From positions 39,459-103,458 of the IMG/VR virus record IMGVR_UViG_3300032286_000926: DNA of 64,000 bases, one strand, 5' to 3'. A model generated the notes under the pieces. That model had not been told where the DNA came from and did not search any database. It saw only the letters and a list, made by a program, of their open reading frames with translations. Of the stretch, positions 38,550 through 48,162 are shown one piece after another; position 1 is the stretch's first letter, and each line of letters begins with the position of its first letter. This stretch comes from a virus. The position numbers were made by a program, and so were the translations under genes.

Positions 38550-41500
38550 ATGGCAATTTCGTACATAGGCGCCGGTGCTTTTGCTTCAGGCACATTAACA
38601 GGATCAACCGCAGCTACGTTACCTGCCGGTACTACTGCTGGTGACCTGTTACTTCTTGTTACAAGTGGTGCTGCAACACCAACGACACCTACAGGATATA
38701 CATTAGTAAGTGCTCAAGGTGCTGGACAATTCATTTCTATTTACCAAAAAATAGCAGTACCAGGTGAAACAGCTCCATCTATTACAATATCAGGTAGTTC
38801 ATCTAGAGCTGTCATATTGTTGTATAGAGGAACAGGTGGTACATATGATGTCGTAAGTGCTTATACAACCTCTTCATTAATTTCATCAACAACCGCTTCA
38901 CAAACAACAAAATTTAATAACGACCATGTGTTAAGTATTTACGCTATTGCACAAGGTACAGTACGTGCATTTAGTACGGCTCCAACAGGTACAACATTAT
39001 GTACCAGTTCTCCAAATACTGCTTCTGTTAAAGGTATGGCTTTATATGAAGAAACAAAAGCTACTGCTGGTGCCACTACTGCAAGGACGGCTTCAGTAAC
39101 ATCAGGTACCGCAACTTGGTCAGCCGTTTCGGTTTCTGTTCGTGAGCCTCAAGATTTATATTGGACTGGTACAGGTAACTGGTCAAGTACAACATTATGG
39201 AAAGTAGGTTCAACTGGTGGTGTTTCTATGGGTGCGCCACCAACTCAAAATGATAACGCAGTTTTTGCTAATGCCACAGGAACATGTACTATCAATGCTG
39301 CTTCTGTTTGTAATGATTTTACAATGACTAGTACATTTGCTGGAACAATTGCCGGTACATCAACTTTGGCAATTTACGGAAGTTATGCTGAAAATTCTTC
39401 GTTGGGTTTTGTTTGGTCATATTCAGGTACAATAACATTTGCAGCTACCACAACAGGTAAAACAATTTCATCTGTAAATGGTTATATTATGGGTCAAGGA
39501 AATAATAGTATTACTTTTAATGGCACCGGTGGAGGATGGACTTTAAGTGGTGGTGATTTTGGTAATGCTGCTACCGCCACACAGGGTGCTACAGCAACAT
39601 TTACTTTAACTGCTGGTTCACTTAACATGAATAGTTGTAGTATATACGCTGGTATTTGGGTCAATACTGGAACCGCAACTAGAAGTTTACAATCTGCCGG
39701 CGGATATATTTGGGTTAATAGTGTAAACACAACAATTGTTAATACAACTTCAACAGGATTTACAGCTGTTGATACTGTTGGATATTACGCACAACCAATA
39801 TCAAGTTCTGCTGGAACAAGAACAATAACTTTAGGTACAGGATATACAGAAAGTAATGCACCATATCTTCTTATACAAAATGCTGGTGATACCGTTACTG
39901 TAACCGCAACCAGTCTTACAAAATATTATTTGTGGAATACTCCAGCATATGGTGTAAGCACTTTAACAAATACAGCGTTAACAATTTATGGTGCCGCCGG
40001 TGGTGGAATTGCTTTTCAAAATGATGGTACATCTATAGGTTCTGGAGATTATTTTAATTTTACTGCTGGAACCAATGCATGGACTTTTGCTGGTACACAA
40101 GGATTGTACAGCATACTTACTAATGCTCAAACTTTAGATTTTCCAATTATATTTAACGGTGTTGGTGGAACATGGCAGCTTCAAGATGCTTTAACCGTAG
40201 GTACATCTAGAACAGTTACATTAACCAACGGCACAATAAATTTAAACAACCTTAGTTTAACTTGTGGTCTTTTTAGTTCTGCCGTAACAAACACAAGAGC
40301 TATTGCATTTGGTACTTCTGGATTAATTTCAACCGTTAGTTCAGGAACAGTATTCAACCTTACAGGTACAGGTTTTACATATACTGGTACATCCAAAATT
40401 AATATTAGCAATAACTCGGCTACGGCTACCACAGTTACTTTAAATACCGGTTTTACTGAATCAAATGCACTTAATGTCAACTTCACTACAGGTTCTTATA
40501 CATTAACAGAAACAGCTACAACACCAACATACAATACTATTGATTTTACTGGATTTAGTGGAACATTACCAAACGTTGCTAGGGTATTGTATGGTGGTAT
40601 AACAACATCAACCGGTATGACATTAACGGCTGGTACTAATGCTACCTCAATAAGAGGAACTTCTGGTATTGATGTAATTAAATCTAATGCCAAAACATTT
40701 GATTTTCCTCTTATTCTTGATGGTGTTGGTGGAACATTTCAATTATTTGATGATTTAACGGTTGGTGCCACTCGTTCTGTTACACTTACATCTGGTACAT
40801 TAGATTTAAATAATAAGGCATTGAGTTCTGGAACTTTTGTTTCAAGTACCACAAATATTAGAACTATTGCTTTTGGAACATCCGGCAGTTTTGGATGTAG
40901 TTCAGGTAATCCAGGTGGAACAATTTTAGACCTTACAACTTCCACAAATTTAACAATAACAGGAACTTCCTCTTTTAGTGCTTATTCTGCTGCCACAACT
41001 ACAACATATCAATTTGGAACTTCTGGATTAAACGCATCAATAATTCTTGCTGGAACTTCAAATATCAATGGAACTGTGGGTAATTTAGAATTTCAAAGAT
41101 TGTCTGGTTCTCCAACAATAGGCAATAATAATTTAACAATTCTTGGAAATTTTACTGGTACAACTTTAACAACATATACTGCTGGTACTAATACTTGGAC
41201 TTTTGCAGCCACATCAGGCACAAAAACAATTGATAGTAAAAATATAACTTTAGATTTTCCTATTACTTTTAATGGCGTTGGTGGTACTTGGCAATTAGTA
41301 GGAAATTTAACTGTTGGTGATACTCGTACTGTAACGCTAACCAATGGTGCATTAAACCTTAATAATAATAATTTTTATTGTGGAATATTTTCTTCCAATA
41401 ATTCAAATACTCGGTCAATTGCTTTTGGTACGGGACAATTTTATTTAACAGGAAATAGCACTACTGTATTAGCTATGGGTACTGTTACGGGATATTCATA

Positions 41501-43568
41501 TACCGGTACTCCTACTTTTAATGCTAACTATAATGGTGGAACAGGCACAAGAATTATTAGCTTTGGTGGTTCTGGTGGCAGCGAAACAAACGCTCCAAAT
41601 ATTAATGTTACCGCAGGAACAGACGGTGTAAGTCTAGCTACAGGCGCAAACTATAACAATATAAATTTTACTGGGTATGCTGGAGCATTAGGTAATTTTG
41701 CAGTTACTATTTTTGGAGATTTAACTATATCAACTGGTATGTCATTAACTGCTGGCTCCGCTACATGGACTTTTGGTGGTACAAGTGGAACAAGTTTAAT
41801 AACTTCCAATGCAAAAACATTTGATTTTCCAGTTACATTCAACGGTGTTGGTGGTACTTGGCAATTAGTAGGAAATTTAACTGTTGGTGATACTCGTACT
41901 GTAACGCTAACCAATGGTGCATTAAACCTTAATAATAATAATTTTTATTGTGGTTTCTTTTCTTCAAGCAACTCAAATACTCGGTCAATTGCTTGGGGTA
42001 CTGGACAATTTTATATAACTGGAAGTAACGGTGGTGCATGGAGAACAGATAATGGTATTGGTTTAACTTTTACAGGAACACCAACAGTAAACCTTACATA
42101 TTCTGGTGCAACGGGTACACGTAGCGTTATTAATGCTAGCGGATCTGGAACTTATAATACCGCAATCAATTTAAATGTAACAGCTGGTACAGATATTATT
42201 ACTGCTGCTGGTAATCCAGGAATGTATAATAATGTAAACTTTACTGGTTTTAGTAACAACTCTACTTGGTTTGGAAATATATTAGGTAATTTAACTTTAT
42301 CTAATACAATGACACAAGTAACAACAAGTTCTTTAAATTTATTTGATTATACTGGTACTCAAAATGTTACAACCAACGGTATTACAGTAGATTCTCCAGT
42401 TACCATTGGCCAAAGAAATACTGTAAGTGGTGCTTCTGGTGATGGAACAACTGCAACAGTAACTTTCGCTAGTTCAATAAATTTTGTTTATCCTGTTGGT
42501 TCAACTGTTGAAATTGTTGGTATAACTCCTGTTGAATATAATGGAACATATACAGTAACCGCATCTACATTAACTTCTGTATCATTTTTAAATTCAACCA
42601 CTACCGCATATACATCAGGTGGAAGTGTTTATTCGGGTTCAACTGTTAATTTGTTGGATGCTTTAACTGTTGGTTCGACAAAAACACTTACATTTAACAG
42701 AGGCACTTTTAATTTAAACAATAACAATGTAACAACTGGACTTTTTAGTAGCAATAACCCCGGCACTCGCACTTTTGCTTTTGGAACCGGCCAATTTTAT
42801 CTTACCGGCACCAATGCAACCATTTGGAATACTAACAATATAACAAATGCTACTATTACCGGTACTCCTATAATTAATGCAACTGGTGCTGGTACGGCAG
42901 GACAAACTAGAGTATTTGCAAACGGTGCAGCTGGAGGTGGTAGTGAAGCCACTTCTTTCGCACTCAATGTTACAGCAGGTTCAGATGCACTAAACATTGG
43001 TAATCCATTTTATTCTAGAGGATATAATTTTACTGGATTTAGTGGAACATTAGGTACAGCTGCAGCTAGTTATTACGTGTTTGGAGACCTTGTTTTTTCT
43101 CCAACTATGTCGTTCTTTGGTGGCAACAATTGGTACATTTGGTCAACTACAACAAATGCCGTTATTAATGTAACAACAAATGGAGTAACATTAACAGATA
43201 ATATTCGTTGTGGTGGAACATCTCCTGTTACCAATACACTTACAGTTAATTTTGTGGACGCTTTAAATTGTACTGTGAATCTTTGGTTTAACAGCGGCAC
43301 AGTTAAATTCTTAGCCGGATCTACAAACACAGTTGGTGGTGTTGTTACAAACGGAACAACACTTAAATACCTAAGAAGTAGCACACCAGGTACCCGTGCT
43401 TTTCTTAGTGATGCTAGTGGTACAAATTATGTGTCTTATTTGGATGTGCAAGATTCATATGCTACCGGTGGTGGTGTATTTGATGCTATTAACCCATCTA
43501 ATGTGGATAGCGGTAACAACCTAGGATGGGGATTCTCTTCCGAACAACCTTTCTTATTTTTCTACTAA
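38550..43568 (+). CDS. Giant beta-repeat tail fibre/adhesin (1672 aa)
   Basis: 1672 aa. Residues 1-205 form a two-sheet N-terminal domain (MAISYIGAGAFASGTLTGST), ending in SVREPQDLYW. From about 210 on the chain consists of strand repeats of roughly 180-200 residues, each with the core FDFPVTFNGVGGTWQL, then LTVGDTRTVTLTNGALNLNN, a FSSNNSNTRSIAFGTGQF segment and TGTPT/N-type strands. This is a parallel beta-helix or autotransporter-like architecture of an elongated adhesin. Repeat similarity is high enough that 41277-41383 and 41847-41953 are identical in DNA. The C-terminus is a distinct module from about 1600 with YVSYLDVQDSYATGGG. No catalytic site is recognised. It is likely a long side fibre or spike. 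Confidence 0.75.
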   Translation: MAISYIGAGAFASGTLTGSTAATLPAGTTAGDLLLLVTSGAATPTTPTGYTLVSAQGAGQFISIYQKIAVPGETAPSITISGSSSRAVILLYRGTGGTYDVVSAYTTSSLISSTTASQTTKFNNDHVLSIYAIAQGTVRAFSTAPTGTTLCTSSPNTASVKGMALYEETKATAGATTARTASVTSGTATWSAVSVSVREPQDLYWTGTGNWSSTTLWKVGSTGGVSMGAPPTQNDNAVFANATGTCTINAASVCNDFTMTSTFAGTIAGTSTLAIYGSYAENSSLGFVWSYSGTITFAATTTGKTISSVNGYIMGQGNNSITFNGTGGGWTLSGGDFGNAATATQGATATFTLTAGSLNMNSCSIYAGIWVNTGTATRSLQSAGGYIWVNSVNTTIVNTTSTGFTAVDTVGYYAQPISSSAGTRTITLGTGYTESNAPYLLIQNAGDTVTVTATSLTKYYLWNTPAYGVSTLTNTALTIYGAAGGGIAFQNDGTSIGSGDYFNFTAGTNAWTFAGTQGLYSILTNAQTLDFPIIFNGVGGTWQLQDALTVGTSRTVTLTNGTINLNNLSLTCGLFSSAVTNTRAIAFGTSGLISTVSSGTVFNLTGTGFTYTGTSKINISNNSATATTVTLNTGFTESNALNVNFTTGSYTLTETATTPTYNTIDFTGFSGTLPNVARVLYGGITTSTGMTLTAGTNATSIRGTSGIDVIKSNAKTFDFPLILDGVGGTFQLFDDLTVGATRSVTLTSGTLDLNNKALSSGTFVSSTTNIRTIAFGTSGSFGCSSGNPGGTILDLTTSTNLTITGTSSFSAYSAATTTTYQFGTSGLNASIILAGTSNINGTVGNLEFQRLSGSPTIGNNNLTILGNFTGTTLTTYTAGTNTWTFAATSGTKTIDSKNITLDFPITFNGVGGTWQLVGNLTVGDTRTVTLTNGALNLNNNNFYCGIFSSNNSNTRSIAFGTGQFYLTGNSTTVLAMGTVTGYSYTGTPTFNANYNGGTGTRIISFGGSGGSETNAPNINVTAGTDGVSLATGANYNNINFTGYAGALGNFAVTIFGDLTISTGMSLTAGSATWTFGGTSGTSLITSNAKTFDFPVTFNGVGGTWQLVGNLTVGDTRTVTLTNGALNLNNNNFYCGFFSSSNSNTRSIAWGTGQFYITGSNGGAWRTDNGIGLTFTGTPTVNLTYSGATGTRSVINASGSGTYNTAINLNVTAGTDIITAAGNPGMYNNVNFTGFSNNSTWFGNILGNLTLSNTMTQVTTSSLNLFDYTGTQNVTTNGITVDSPVTIGQRNTVSGASGDGTTATVTFASSINFVYPVGSTVEIVGITPVEYNGTYTVTASTLTSVSFLNSTTTAYTSGGSVYSGSTVNLLDALTVGSTKTLTFNRGTFNLNNNNVTTGLFSSNNPGTRTFAFGTGQFYLTGTNATIWNTNNITNATITGTPIINATGAGTAGQTRVFANGAAGGGSEATSFALNVTAGSDALNIGNPFYSRGYNFTGFSGTLGTAAASYYVFGDLVFSPTMSFFGGNNWYIWSTTTNAVINVTTNGVTLTDNIRCGGTSPVTNTLTVNFVDALNCTVNLWFNSGTVKFLAGSTNTVGGVVTNGTTLKYLRSSTPGTRAFLSDASGTNYVSYLDVQDSYATGGGVFDAINPSNVDSGNNLGWGFSSEQPFLFFY
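41277..41383 (+). repeat. Exact 107-bp direct repeat, copy 1 (adhesin repeat)
   Basis: Identical over 107 bp to 41847-41953, offset 570 bp (190 codons), so the frame is kept. It encodes the GGTWQLVGNLTVGDTRTVTL core of two successive adhesin repeats. Confidence 0.95.
41847..41953 (+). repeat. Exact 107-bp direct repeat, copy 2 (adhesin repeat)
   Basis: Partner of 41277-41383. The surrounding repeat sequence has diverged, so this block points to recent conversion or duplication inside the adhesin gene. Confidence 0.95.
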
Positions 43569-43614
43569 AATAATTTGCATATATAATAGTATATAATTCT
43601 TTTTTGAGGTGAGT

Positions 43615-43679
43615 ATGAAATATAGTATTGTTATTCCAACATATAATCATTGTGATGATTTATTAAAACCATGTATTGA
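43615..43679 (+). repeat. Exact 65-bp direct repeat, copy 1 (glycosyltransferase 5' end)
   Basis: The first 65 bp of this gene are identical to 45543-45607, the first 65 bp of the next glycosyltransferase gene; the sequences then diverge. The copies are 1928 bp apart. Confidence 0.95.
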
Positions 43680-45546
43680 GTCCATTATTGAACATACCGA
43701 TTTGGCTGATATTGAATTAATCATATCGGCAAACGGATGTAAAGATGGCACATCACAATACCTTGATGAACTAAGGTACAAATTCAATGGATTAAATCTT
43801 GCCAGTAACTTTAAAGTTGCTTGGTCAGACACACCATCAGGTTACCCAAAAGCCACTAACGATGGTATCAAACTTGCAACCACCGATAAAATTGTTCTAT
43901 TAAATAATGACTGTGTTTTGCAAAAACAATCAAAAAATGATTGGTTGAAATTATTAGATAAACCATTTACCGATTTTAAAAAATGCGGTATTTCTTGTGT
44001 AGTTAAAGATTACTCACCTGTAATTAAAATGGATTTTGCCATTTTCTTTTGTGTAATGGTGCATAAAAAACTTTTTGATGAACTTGGTTATCTCAATGAA
44101 GAATATGGAATGGGTTCAAGTGAGGACATTGAATTCTGTTTATTGGCTCAACAAAAAGGTTATGAAATACATCAAGTATTTGAAACACAATTAGGTAAAG
44201 ATTTTTTTGTAGGCAACTTTCCAATTTACCACAAAGGTGAAGGAACAGTACATGATAAAGAATTGGTTCATGGATGGGAAGAACATTTCCAAAATAACAA
44301 ATTAAAATTAGCCAATAAAATTAATACAGAATGGAATAAAATGAATAATGATAAAAAAGTTGGTGTAATTACCACGATATATAATGATGTTGAACACATA
44401 TTGAAAGCTATTGATAGTGTAAAATCTCAAACTTTGAAAAATGTGGTACATTACATTTATGATGATGCTTCTACTGATGGTTTAAATGAAACATTATATA
44501 AATTTAAGAATGATTCAACCGTTAATGTTTTATATGGTGCAGTTAATAAAGGCCAAAGTCATGGTCGTAATGAATTAATCAAAATGGCAATTGCCGATGG
44601 TTGTGAGTATATTGCATTTTTAGATTCTGATGATGTTTGGATTTCACCAACACATTTGCAAGATAGTATAAAACTATTATCTGATGCTGATATTGTTTAT
44701 TCCAAACCAAATTTTGTTAATGAAAATGGTGATATTGTTGATCCAATAAACACTCCAGTACCGCAAATTTTTATTGGTAAACAATTATACCATAATAATT
44801 TTATTTCAATTTCTTCGGTTGTTTGTAAAAAAGATGTTTTAATTGTTAATCAATTTGATGGTGAATTAAATAGCCTTGAAGATTGGGATTTATGGATTCG
44901 ATTGTATGAAAAAGGTTGCAAATTTAAATTTAAAGATACCGTATCAGTTCAATACCTAGTTCGAAACAGTAAACAAGCTTTATTAGGTAATACTAAAATG
45001 CCAATGTTTAACATAAAACATAAACGGTTGCCACAATTAAAATTACATTTGGCTTGCGGATATGATTACAATGATTCATATATTAATGTGGACTTGTATG
45101 CACCAGATGATGCTCGTTGTGATGTTCGTTTTGATGTTGCCAAACTTCCATATGATGATAATTCAGTAGATGAAATTAAAGCATTTCATATTATTGAACA
45201 TTTTCATTTCTTTGAAATTAAAGCAATATTAAATGAATGGTATCGTGTATTAAAACCAGGTGGCCGTTTATACTTAGAAACACCAGATTTCTTAGAAACT
45301 TGCCGTTCATTTGTTGAGGGCAGTCCAACGATGCCACTTGAAGATTGGCGTGTGTTGTTATACGGACAGTTTTTTGCTCATCCATGGATACCAGGTCAAA
45401 CACATAAGTTTTTGTTTACAGAAAATCAATTGAGAGCTAATTTAGAATGGGCAGAATTTAAAACAATTAACCGCCTACCACCAGCATCTAACTATGTGAT
45501 GAATGAAACTGTACATTTATTTTTAAATGTTGAGGCTTTTAAATGA
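43615..45546 (+). CDS. Two-domain glycosyltransferase (GT2-type twice) fused to methyltransferase
   Basis: 643 aa from the ATG at 43615; a GTG six bases upstream is also possible, but GAGG at 43606-43609 is well spaced for the ATG and the paralogue at 45543 begins at the same residue. Residues 1-235 form a GT-A fold (KYSIVIPTYNHCDDLLKPC, then LLNNDC as the metal-binding region, and GSSEDIEFCLLAQQKG). Residues 245-465 form a second GT-A domain (KVGVITTIYNDVEHILKAI, then FLDSDDVW). Residues 470-643 are a class I methyltransferase (LKLHLACGYDYNDSYINVD, then LPYDDNSVDEIKAFHIIEHF and WYRVLKPGGRLYLETPD). It would build and methylate a glycan in the cytoplasm. The acceptor is unknown. It overlaps the next gene by 4 bp. 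Confidence 0.82.
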   Translation: MKYSIVIPTYNHCDDLLKPCIESIIEHTDLADIELIISANGCKDGTSQYLDELRYKFNGLNLASNFKVAWSDTPSGYPKATNDGIKLATTDKIVLLNNDCVLQKQSKNDWLKLLDKPFTDFKKCGISCVVKDYSPVIKMDFAIFFCVMVHKKLFDELGYLNEEYGMGSSEDIEFCLLAQQKGYEIHQVFETQLGKDFFVGNFPIYHKGEGTVHDKELVHGWEEHFQNNKLKLANKINTEWNKMNNDKKVGVITTIYNDVEHILKAIDSVKSQTLKNVVHYIYDDASTDGLNETLYKFKNDSTVNVLYGAVNKGQSHGRNELIKMAIADGCEYIAFLDSDDVWISPTHLQDSIKLLSDADIVYSKPNFVNENGDIVDPINTPVPQIFIGKQLYHNNFISISSVVCKKDVLIVNQFDGELNSLEDWDLWIRLYEKGCKFKFKDTVSVQYLVRNSKQALLGNTKMPMFNIKHKRLPQLKLHLACGYDYNDSYINVDLYAPDDARCDVRFDVAKLPYDDNSVDEIKAFHIIEHFHFFEIKAILNEWYRVLKPGGRLYLETPDFLETCRSFVEGSPTMPLEDWRVLLYGQFFAHPWIPGQTHKFLFTENQLRANLEWAEFKTINRLPPASNYVMNETVHLFLNVEAFK

Positions 45547-45607
45547 AATATAGTATTGTTATTCCAACATATAATCATTGTGATGATTTATTAAAACCAT
45601 GTATTGA
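45543..45607 (+). repeat. Exact 65-bp direct repeat, copy 2 (glycosyltransferase 5' end)
   Basis: Identical to 43615-43679. Recombination between the copies would delete the larger glycosyltransferase and keep the smaller one in frame from the upstream ribosome site. Confidence 0.95.
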
Positions 45608-46757
45608 ATCTATTTTTAAATACACTACATTACAAAATATTGAATTAATTATATCTGCCAATGGTTGTACCGACAATACTAAAGAGTATTTGAAAACATT
45701 AGAACAACAATTTATAAATCTTGGTTTAGAAAATAATTTTAAATTTGCTTGGTCTGATACACCATTAGGTTACCCAAAGGCCACTAATGCTGGTATTAAA
45801 TTGGCAACTACCAATAAGATTGTTTTATTAAATAATGATATTGTTCTATTAGACCAAAAACCAAATCAATGGTTAGATATGTTGGAGTTTTCATTCAATG
45901 ATAATGCCAAGTGTGGTATTTCATGTCCAGTAATTACTTATTTGCCAGAAATTAGAAGAAATTTTGCCATCTTTTTCTGTGTGATGATTGATAGAAAAGT
46001 GTTTGATGCCATTGGATTACTCAACGAAGAATATGGCACCGGTACAGGTGAAGATGTTGAATTTTCTATTGAAGCTGAAAGAGCTGGTTTTGAGATAGTT
46101 GAATGTACCGCAAGTCATACTGCAAAACCTGGACAGCATGGTGGATTATTTCCAATATATCACATTGGCCAAAGAACTTTATATGATGAAAAATTGGTAA
46201 AAAATAGTTCAGAAACAATTAAAGAAAACCATAAAAAAATAGTAGAAAAATATGGTAGTTTGGTTGATGATAGTGAAATTAAATTAAATTTAGGTTGTGG
46301 TTCAAAACTTATGCCAGGATTTGTTAATGTAGACCTTTATAATCCTGATGCTGAATTAAAAATGGATGTTAGAAAACTTAATTTAAAAGATAATACGGCA
46401 CAAGAAGTACATGCATATCATGTATTGGAACATTTTAGTCCTTTTGAAGTTAATGATGTTTTGACCGAATGGTGTAGAGTATTAAAACCTGGCGGCAAAT
46501 TGGTTATGGAGGTGCCTGACATTCTAGAAATGTGTAAACGATTTGAAGAATCGGATAAAAATGAAAGGTACAAATTGTTAAATTGTATCTATGGAACTAC
46601 AATGCCTAAAGGTGTTCCTGGTCATTTGTTTGGATGGTATGATGAAATTTTATCAGACCATTTATATTTAAATGGTTTTGTTAATGTGAATATATATTCT
46701 ATTGAAAGTAACCATTGGGGTTATAATTTACGAGCAGAGGCTATGAAACCGTTATGA
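45543..46757 (+). CDS. Glycosyltransferase (GT2-type) fused to methyltransferase
   Basis: 404 aa. Residues 1-230 are a GT-A glycosyltransferase paralogous to that of the previous gene (same first 21 residues, LLNNDI metal region, GTGEDVEFSIEAERAG). Residues 245-404 are a class I methyltransferase: IKLNLGCGSKLMPGFVNVD, VHAYHVLEHFSPFEV and WCRVLKPGGKLVMEVPD. It lacks the second GT-A domain of its neighbour, so one gene looks like the other with that domain removed. The start overlaps the previous stop by 4 bp and its stop overlaps the next start by 4 bp, giving a tightly coupled cassette. It likely adds a methylated sugar to an unknown acceptor. Confidence 0.82.
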   Translation: MKYSIVIPTYNHCDDLLKPCIESIFKYTTLQNIELIISANGCTDNTKEYLKTLEQQFINLGLENNFKFAWSDTPLGYPKATNAGIKLATTNKIVLLNNDIVLLDQKPNQWLDMLEFSFNDNAKCGISCPVITYLPEIRRNFAIFFCVMIDRKVFDAIGLLNEEYGTGTGEDVEFSIEAERAGFEIVECTASHTAKPGQHGGLFPIYHIGQRTLYDEKLVKNSSETIKENHKKIVEKYGSLVDDSEIKLNLGCGSKLMPGFVNVDLYNPDAELKMDVRKLNLKDNTAQEVHAYHVLEHFSPFEVNDVLTEWCRVLKPGGKLVMEVPDILEMCKRFEESDKNERYKLLNCIYGTTMPKGVPGHLFGWYDEILSDHLYLNGFVNVNIYSIESNHWGYNLRAEAMKPL

Positions 46758-47728
46758 GTATATTGTGTTCCATTTCAACTAAAGGTAGATACGACACATA
46801 CTTACCTTTAGCAATTAGTGCAGTAATAAATCAAACTAGACAAGTTGATAAGTTGGTTATTTTTGATGATAATGATGAACCTATTGATTTAAGAGATAAA
46901 CCAATATATAAATTTTTATTTGGAATGTTGGACTCAAAAGGCATATCTTGGGAAGTTTTATATGGTCAAAAAAAAGGACAACATTATAATCACCAAATGG
47001 CCAACCAAATGGGATATGATTGGGTATGGAGAGTTGATGATGATAATATTCCAGAATCAGGTGTATTAGAACAGTTAGCCGCATACATTCAACCAGGCCT
47101 TGGTGCCATTGGTGGACCTGTTTTATTTTCAGATAGAATTATAGATGTTTCTAACTCTACAGGTAAAATAGAAGATATTGATAATGAACCAAATCTTCAA
47201 TGGGGTCATTTTGATTCTTTTAAAACAGTTGACCATTTACATTGTTCATTTTTGTATCGAGCTGGAATAGTAGATTATAATTTAGGTTTATCTAAAGTGG
47301 CTCACCGTGAAGAAACTTTGTTTACTTACCAAATGAAGCAGAAAGGATATAAAATATTTTTAATACCTAATGTAATTACTTGGCATGGTAAAAGTTTGAC
47401 TGGTGGTATTCGTTCAGATGATAATGCTGAATTGTATATGCGTGATGAGTTTATTTTTAGAAACCATCTTAAATATAAAGACAAAACGATTGTGGTTTTA
47501 GATTCAGGTATGGGTGACCATATTGTATTTAAACATGTTTTACCGCATATTAAAAATGCTGAAGTTTTTAGTTGTTATCCAGACATTATTCCAGGTCGCA
47601 GTATTGCTGAAGCTCACTATCTTTTTGGTGACCTTGACACATATAATGTATATGGATATATGAGTAAAAAAAAATGGACAGGTTCATTAGAAAGTGCTTA
47701 TCGTAAAATGTATGGAGTAGATAAATGA
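46754..47728 (+). CDS. Glycosyltransferase (GT2-type) with C-terminal GT-B-like half
   Basis: 324 aa. Residues 1-230 are a GT-A glycosyltransferase (SILCSISTKGRYDTYLPLAI, then VWRVDDDNIPESGVLEQLAA with DDD as the metal-binding motif, and VAHREETLFTYQMKQKGYK as the acceptor-side region). Residues about 240-324 look different: KDKTIVVLDSGMGDHIVFKH resembles the first loop of GT9-like GT-B enzymes, as in the 19893 gene (EGGIGDEIISVR). The matching second half seems to be the next gene, which overlaps by 4 bp (ATGA). The chain may therefore be a GT-A domain fused to half of a split GT-B enzyme. The acceptor is unknown. Confidence 0.75.
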   Translation: MSILCSISTKGRYDTYLPLAISAVINQTRQVDKLVIFDDNDEPIDLRDKPIYKFLFGMLDSKGISWEVLYGQKKGQHYNHQMANQMGYDWVWRVDDDNIPESGVLEQLAAYIQPGLGAIGGPVLFSDRIIDVSNSTGKIEDIDNEPNLQWGHFDSFKTVDHLHCSFLYRAGIVDYNLGLSKVAHREETLFTYQMKQKGYKIFLIPNVITWHGKSLTGGIRSDDNAELYMRDEFIFRNHLKYKDKTIVVLDSGMGDHIVFKHVLPHIKNAEVFSCYPDIIPGRSIAEAHYLFGDLDTYNVYGYMSKKKWTGSLESAYRKMYGVDK

Positions 47729-48159
47729 TTATTATATCACCGTTTTCTAAAAAATTAAGAACAGAAGAACCAAGAGAAAACCCTAAAAACTATCCACATT
47801 GGAAAGAATTAATACCACTCATTAATGAACCAATTATTCAAGTGGGTATTGAAGGTGAAGAACAATTGGTGCCTGATTTTAGAAAGAATTTATCTTTAGA
47901 TGAACTATCAGCACTAATTAAAGAATGTCGTACATGGATTGGGGTAGATAGTTTCTTTCAACACCTCTGTTGGGACCTAAATAAACCAGGTATTGTACTA
48001 TGGGGTCAATCGGATCCTAACATTTACGGCCATCCAGAAAACACTAACCTTCTAAAAGGCAGAGAATATCTAATGGAAAACCAGTTTTTGATGTGGGAGA
48101 TGGTATCTTACAGAAAAGATTGTTTCGTTAGCCCTCAAGAGGTAATCCAGTTCTTATAA
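47725..48159 (+). CDS. GT9-like C-terminal half protein
   Basis: 144 aa. It carries the second Rossmann half of a GT-B fold: LSLDELSALIKECRTWIGVD, FFQHLCWDLNKPGIVLWGQS and DPNIYGHPENTNLL, matching the donor-binding end of heptosyltransferase-like GT9 enzymes, where a D-S-x-x-x-H region lies near the donor. The first half is missing here but a candidate is the C-terminal part of the preceding gene. The ATG overlaps that gene's stop by 4 bp, so both halves would be made together. It could be a split enzyme or a decayed remnant. It is the last gene before the neck block, and a perfect late promoter overlaps its stop. Confidence 0.7.
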   Translation: MIIISPFSKKLRTEEPRENPKNYPHWKELIPLINEPIIQVGIEGEEQLVPDFRKNLSLDELSALIKECRTWIGVDSFFQHLCWDLNKPGIVLWGQSDPNIYGHPENTNLLKGREYLMENQFLMWEMVSYRKDCFVSPQEVIQFL

Positions 48160-48162
48160 ATA
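48155..48162 (+). promoter_or_regulatory. T4-type late promoter (TATAAATA, perfect consensus)
   Basis: An exact TATAAATA overlaps the stop of the glycosyltransferase gene and lies 36 bp before the gp13 ATG. It is the first promoter of the neck, packaging and head block and would be read by a gp55-type sigma factor. Transcription should start near 48168. Confidence 0.82.

Noticed and set aside
39494-43384. Minus-strand open frames opposite the 1672-aa adhesin
   Set aside because: All are antisense of Thr/Gly/Asn-rich repeats, none has a plausible ribosome site, and the whole window is transcribed on the + strand.
43574-43597. TTGCAT with two TATAAT boxes before the glycosyltransferase cassette
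   Set aside because: The spacing between a -35-like and either -10-like box is far from 17 bp, so this is likely AT-rich chance sequence; a weak promoter cannot be excluded.
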